DNA from: Macrotis lagotis
Lineage: Eukaryota > Chordata > Mammalia > Peramelemorphia > Peramelidae
Assembly (NCBI RefSeq): GCF_037893015.1
Contig: NC_133658.1
Coordinates: 10,821,396 to 10,885,395 of the forward strand
DNA: 64,000 bases
Reading direction: 5' to 3'
Below, in pieces: positions 60,691 to 64,000 of the stretch. The position numbers and the translations under genes are program-made. Numbering within the stretch: position 1 is the stretch's first letter; each line of letters opens with the position of its first letter. The notes below the pieces were generated by a model. That model was not told where the DNA came from and did no database searches. It worked only from the letters and a program-made list of their open reading frames with translations.

Positions 60691-61195
60691 TATTTAGGAA
60701 CAAAGAAATTCACTGTGAGGGCAAAGGCAAATCTGGATAAAATGGTTATAGAACAATGGTCACTCAAGGGAGGAAGACTCTCCAAAGAGCAGTCTTGGAC
60801 TAGGGTGGACTGGGCAGTCAAGAAGGAACTTCCAGAAATCGAGATCTGTGTTTCCTTTTCGCCACATTTGCTTTCTACCCATGTTTATTGAAATCTAAAT
60901 CTAAGTTTTATTTTCCCACTTCTCATGGATTTTGGATACTTGTGGGAGAGTGGCCTTTTGGGGGGGTACTTTATACCTATTATTCTTACCATCCTCTTAG
61001 AGAATACCCTTTCTTAAAGGTAATTAAGTCTGACTGAATGATTCTGGCACTTGGATGTATACTTGTGGGTGCTATTTCACAGAAGAACTCCAAATCAACT
61101 CCTTAGGGTGGCCTTAGAATCCTGAGAAGGGTAGCACCTCCACTTGGTGGACCTTTGGGTGGGATCTGGGGGGGGGTAATGTAATAGAGGATTTT
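60691..61195. other. No gene; unclassified sequence
   Basis: G7-G8 runs at about 60960 and 61169. No recognised repeat or frame. Confidence 0.35.
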
Positions 61196-61199
61196 CTAT

Positions 61200-61280
61200 G
61201 GACATTGAGAGACACAAAGACACAGAGACCAAGGGGTCTGCCCTCATGGAGCTTATTGAATAATCTTGTACTAAACACAT
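61200..61280 (-). mobile_element. L2 LINE 3' end, antisense, weak
   Basis: AGACACAAAGACACAGAGAC and TGCCCTCATGGAGCTTATTG. Confidence 0.5.
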
Positions 61281-61359
61281 TTGCCTTACTGTATTTTATT
61301 CAATAATTCAAAAGATCTGTTATTTCATTGCCATGTGAACTTTGTCCATCAAGGCAGAT

Positions 61360-61500
61360 AGGATCATAAGATCCTAGATCTACAGGTGGAAGGGATCATA
61401 GGAGACAATTATTGAATCTTCTCATTTTACAGATGAGGAAGCTGAGACCCAGAGACTTTACAAGATTGCTCAAGGTCACACTGGTGTTCATTTTTAGGGT
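61360..61500 (-). mobile_element. MIR-type SINE, antisense
   Basis: GATCATAAGATCCTAGATCT, AGGTGGAAGGGATCATAGGA, TCATTTTACAGATGAGGAAG and CTGAGACCCAGAGACTTTAC. Confidence 0.85.
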
Positions 61501-61599
61501 AGGCTCACAATCCCTACACACATCCTGATGGATGACCTTGAGATGCTCTGGTCAGAAAAAAAAATTCATCCTGTGACTGTTAGACCTTTGGCGATCTAA

Positions 61600-61890
61600 C
61601 TTCTCTAAGTAATTGCATTCAAATAAAATTCTCTGACATAGTTTTTCAGGAACTGATTAGGATCACAGATTGGAGCGCCGCTTCATCTTTTCAGTGTGAG
61701 TCACCATGTAAATTTTCCTGGCAATTTGGTATGAATGCCTCTTAATTGATGTATACCTTTCATTTGATCTCATTTCTTTTCATTAAAATGGTATTATCTT
61801 CATGACAAGCGTGAAAAGTAAGACTACATGTGAAAATTAAAGTGACCTACATAGTGACTTGATTTCAAGATGTTAATCATGTTTCCTTTA
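61600..61890. promoter_or_regulatory. Candidate conserved non-coding element
   Basis: No repeat consensus. AT-rich with motifs such as AGTAATTGCATTCAAATAAA, CTCTTAATTGATGTATACC, TTTTCATTAAAATGGTATTA and GTGAGTCACCATG. Inference from texture only. Confidence 0.28.
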
Positions 61891-61899
61891 ATCCTTCTT

Positions 61900-62250
61900 T
61901 TCATCAGTTAAACTTCGCTCATTCTTCCCCACTACTCAGATGGCATGGCTTCCAGTCCCCTCACCATCCTAGTATCCTTCCTCTCAACATTTCATCAATG
62001 CTCCAGTGAAATGAATCATGACAAAGGAGATTGATATCATTCTAGAGGGTTTGGAAAACTCCTCTTTCAGCCCTGAGAGTCAATTATTTTACTTTCCATT
62101 TTAGAGATTTGGTGGTGCCTTGTGGCTGGGTTGTGACACTTCCCTTAGAGCATCCTTAGCTTTTTTCCCAAGATCAACTCAAACATCACCTCTGACATCA
62201 CACCACTTCTTATTTCTGGCCCTGCCCATTGTTACTGATCTCTCCCTCAT
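61900..62250 (+). mobile_element. L2 LINE fragments, sense, weak
   Basis: CAAGATCAACTCAAACATCA, CCTCTGACATCACACCACTT and CTCCCTCATGAAATTACTG resemble the L2 3' region. The left part is uncertain. Confidence 0.4.
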
Positions 62251-62341
62251 GAAATTACTGAAATTATTATCATGCAATAGCAGTTGAGAAGCAGGTCATT
62301 CTTTGAGGCTAAGGGCTGTTTAACATGTATACATACATTCA

Positions 62342-62360
62342 TACACACACATACACACAA

Positions 62361-62412
<52 letters not shown>
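62342..62412. repeat. (CA)n microsatellite
   Basis: About 70 bp of CA units with ACAT interruptions, followed directly by a MIR. Confidence 0.96.
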
Positions 62413-62414
<2 letters not shown>

Positions 62415-62590
62415 GACTGGGAGTCAGGCAGATGAGTTCAAATCTTGCACCAGATATTTATTATTTATGTGACCATAAGGAAGTTGCTTAATCTCTCATG
62501 GTCTTGATTTCTTCATCTACAAAATGGGAATAACAAAAGCATTTAATTCATAAAATTTGTTGTAAGAATCAAGTAATTGTTAGATCTTTC
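62413..62590 (+). mobile_element. MIR SINE, sense, long-tailed
   Basis: TGGACTGGGAGTCAGGCAGA, ATGTGACCATAAGGAAGTTG, CTTGATTTCTTCATCTACAA, AATGGGAATAACAAAAGCA and AATTTGTTGTAAGAATCAAG. Confidence 0.78.
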
Positions 62591-62603
62591 TAGACCTCAA
62601 AGG

Positions 62604-62616
62604 ATCATCATCATCG

Positions 62617-62648
<32 letters not shown>

Positions 62649-62998
62649 TTCTTCTTCTTCTTCTTCTTCTTCTTCCTCCTCCTCCTTTTTTCTTTTTTCC
62701 TCCTTTTTTCCCCTTTCTCCTATTTTCTCCTCTCCTCCTCTTTTCCCCTCCTTTTTTCTTTTTCTTTTTCTTCTCTTTCTTTCATTCTTTTTTCCTTTTT
62801 TCCCCTTTCTATTTCTCTATCTTTCCCTCTTTCTCTCTTCCCCTCTTTCTTTTTCTTTCCTTCCTTCTTTGTTTGTTTCTCTTTCTTCTCCTCCCCTCCT
62901 CCTCCCCCTCCTTCTTTCTCTTTTTTTTCCTCCTCTTTTTCCTTCTCCTATTTTTCTCCTCTCCTCCTCCTTTCCCATCACCATCATCATCATCATTT
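62604..62998. repeat. (ATC)n-bounded polypyrimidine tract
   Basis: (ATC)n at 62604-62647, (TTC)n at about 62649-62674, then C/T-only sequence to 62976 and a closing (CAT)n at 62977-62996. In 62647-62976 (330 nt) I count only seven purines (62722, 62784, 62811, 62819, 62871, 62875, 62950). The 214-codon frame across it is an artefact. Confidence 0.97.
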
Positions 62999-62999
62999 C

Positions 63000-63225
63000 T
63001 GCATTGCACAGCCCCTGATAGAATATAAACTCCTGGAGAGCAGGAACTTTTCCCTTCTGGTTCCTCTGCATGTCTGTATGTGTACAGGTTGGCTCCCTCA
63101 CCCCCAGAATGTGATCTCTTTAAAGAGACATCCATTTGCTCTTTCTATTATTCCCAGTGTGTGGCACTGCAGAGAGGAAGTATGCACACAACAGGTGTTG
63201 GCTCAGTATATGTCTAATTGAATTC
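63000..63225 (+). mobile_element. L2 LINE 3' terminus, sense
   Basis: GATAGAATATAAACTCCTGG, AGAGCAGGAACTTTTCCCTT, CAGTGTGTGGCACTGCAGAG and CAACAGGTGTTGGCTCAGTA. A second short terminus lies at 63345-63400 (AGTGTGTGGTACACTAGCTG). Confidence 0.7.
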
Positions 63226-63500
63226 ACTGAAGAAGTGAGGGCTCAGGTAAGTCAAGGGACTCCTCACAAGACACCTCACAACTAGCAGCTGCCAGGAGCA
63301 CAGGATTTGTGAGCAGATCTCATCTGACTCCAGTTCTAGCCATTTGCTCACCAGTGTGTGGTACACTAGCTGGCACAGAGTGAATAAAAAACTTGTGCTT
63401 GGGTTTCCTTTGTGTAAAAAGCTTCCTTCTAAAATATAGAGTCAAGAACTGAACCCATTAAAAAATCAATACAGTTAAAGTTTACTTAGAATTATGAAAA

Positions 63501-63655
63501 CAAGGCAGCTAGGTTGTACAGTGGTTAGAGTATTTGCCTTGGAGTCAGGAGGACCTGAGTTCAAATCCATCTGTAGATACTTAATAATGACCTAGCTGTG
63601 TGACCTTGGACAAGCCACTTAACCCATTGCCTTACAAAAACAAAGCAAAGCAAAA
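63501..63655 (+). mobile_element. tRNA-derived marsupial SINE, sense
   Basis: AAGGCAGCTAGGTTGTACAG, GAGTTCAAATCCATCTGTAG, GCTGTGTGACCTTGGACAAG and CATTGCCTTACAAAAACAAA. Confidence 0.93.
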
Positions 63656-63669
63656 AAGATTTGGGAAAA

Positions 63670-63905
63670 TATTTCAGTGTAGATAAATCGTACAGTGCAT
63701 AGAGTATTAACTTGGAGCCAGGAAGTCCCATGTCCAAGTCCAGCTTCAAAAACTCACTAGCCATGTGACCATATCTTTGTCTCAGTTTCCTTATCTGTAA
63801 ATGGGGATGTAAGAACACCTATCTTCCAGGGTTGGAATCAAATGAAATGATATTTATAAAATGTTTTGCAAATCTTAAAATGCTTTATGAATATTAGCTT
63901 TTGCT
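63670..63905 (+). mobile_element. MIR SINE, sense, with complete long tail
   Basis: GTACAGTGCATAGAGTATTA, CATATCTTTGTCTCAGTTTC, CTTATCTGTAAATGGGGATG, CCAGGGTTGGAATCAAATGA and TAAAATGTTTTGCAAATCTT, AAAATGCTTTATGAATATTA. Confidence 0.85.
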
Positions 63906-64000
63906 AGGTAAAGTTCAGGAAAACTGAAATATTCCTAACAGAAGGTGGAATCCTATAGGATATCAGATCTTGGAAGGAACAGTTGAGACTACAACTTTTA

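Noticed and set aside
62577..63221. Longest open frame in the window (214 codons)
   Set aside because: It translates the ATC/CT microsatellite block and an L2 end: poly-Ile, Phe/Ser/Leu runs and poly-His. No real protein.
1..64000. Endogenous retrovirus
   Set aside because: No LTR pair, primer-binding site, polypurine tract or gag/pol/env-like frame was seen.

Overview
The window looks like repeat-rich, non-coding (intergenic or intronic) nuclear DNA from a marsupial. The main evidence is at least two dozen copies of one tRNA-derived SINE of about 150 bp. It has a box A-like TGGCACAGTGG, a box B-like GAGTTCAAATC, the GTGTGGCCTTGGGCAAG core and a TTGCAAAAA(C)CTAAAA tail. I associate this consensus with the marsupial WSINE1/CORE-SINE group. 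The tail form resembles Australian (dasyurid-like) copies more than opossum copies, but the species cannot be proven from sequence alone. The rest is old mammalian repeats (MIR, L2, L3/CR1), three antisense L1 pieces, RTE-type LINE and SINE material, one probable hAT relic, and long microsatellites. I found no complete protein-coding gene, no tRNA or rRNA gene, no CRISPR array and no CpG island of normal size.

Layout. 0-6.6 kb: a possible minus-strand coding exon (680-819), SINEs with clean target-site duplications, a 74-bp inverted repeat with arms at 3.1 and 4.2 kb, an L3/CR1 LINE (4.5-5.4 kb) and a hAT-like relic. 6.6-16 kb: mostly MIR and L2 scraps, with an AT-rich candidate conserved element near 14.5-14.9 kb. 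16-24 kb: long sense L2 copies, one retaining a decayed reverse-transcriptase box, plus an L3 piece. 24-31 kb: dense SINEs, an L2, and an antisense L1 ORF2 piece (27.4-28.4 kb). 31-37 kb: a CpG-richer unexplained patch (31.4-31.8 kb), L3 split by a SINE, and more MIR. 37-41 kb: antisense L1, a (TC)n tract, a degenerate TTCAA field and an antisense L3. 41.7-42.7 kb: a decayed coiled-coil retrocopy-like segment. 43-51 kb: SINEs, L2, a CpG-enriched patch (46.9-47.2 kb), and L3 split by a SINE. 51.2-52.5 kb: an RTE-type LINE whose two coding halves lie in opposite orientations. 54.6-56.2 kb: an antisense L1 3' region carrying three SINE insertions. 56-64 kb: L2 and MIR relics, a candidate conserved element (61.6-61.9 kb), and a 330-nt polypyrimidine tract.

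The nesting gives a relative chronology. MIR, L2 and L3 are oldest and are repeatedly split. L1 and the RTE-tailed SINEs come next. The ~150-bp SINE is youngest, with duplications of 10-17 bp that are often identical. The RTE-type LINE ends in the same 3' tail as the RTE-tailed SINEs, so a mobilising LINE and its likely parasite SINE are both present. Nearly all open reading frames longer than 60 codons are translations of repeats or simple sequence. Family names were assigned from remembered consensus patterns, not a database search.
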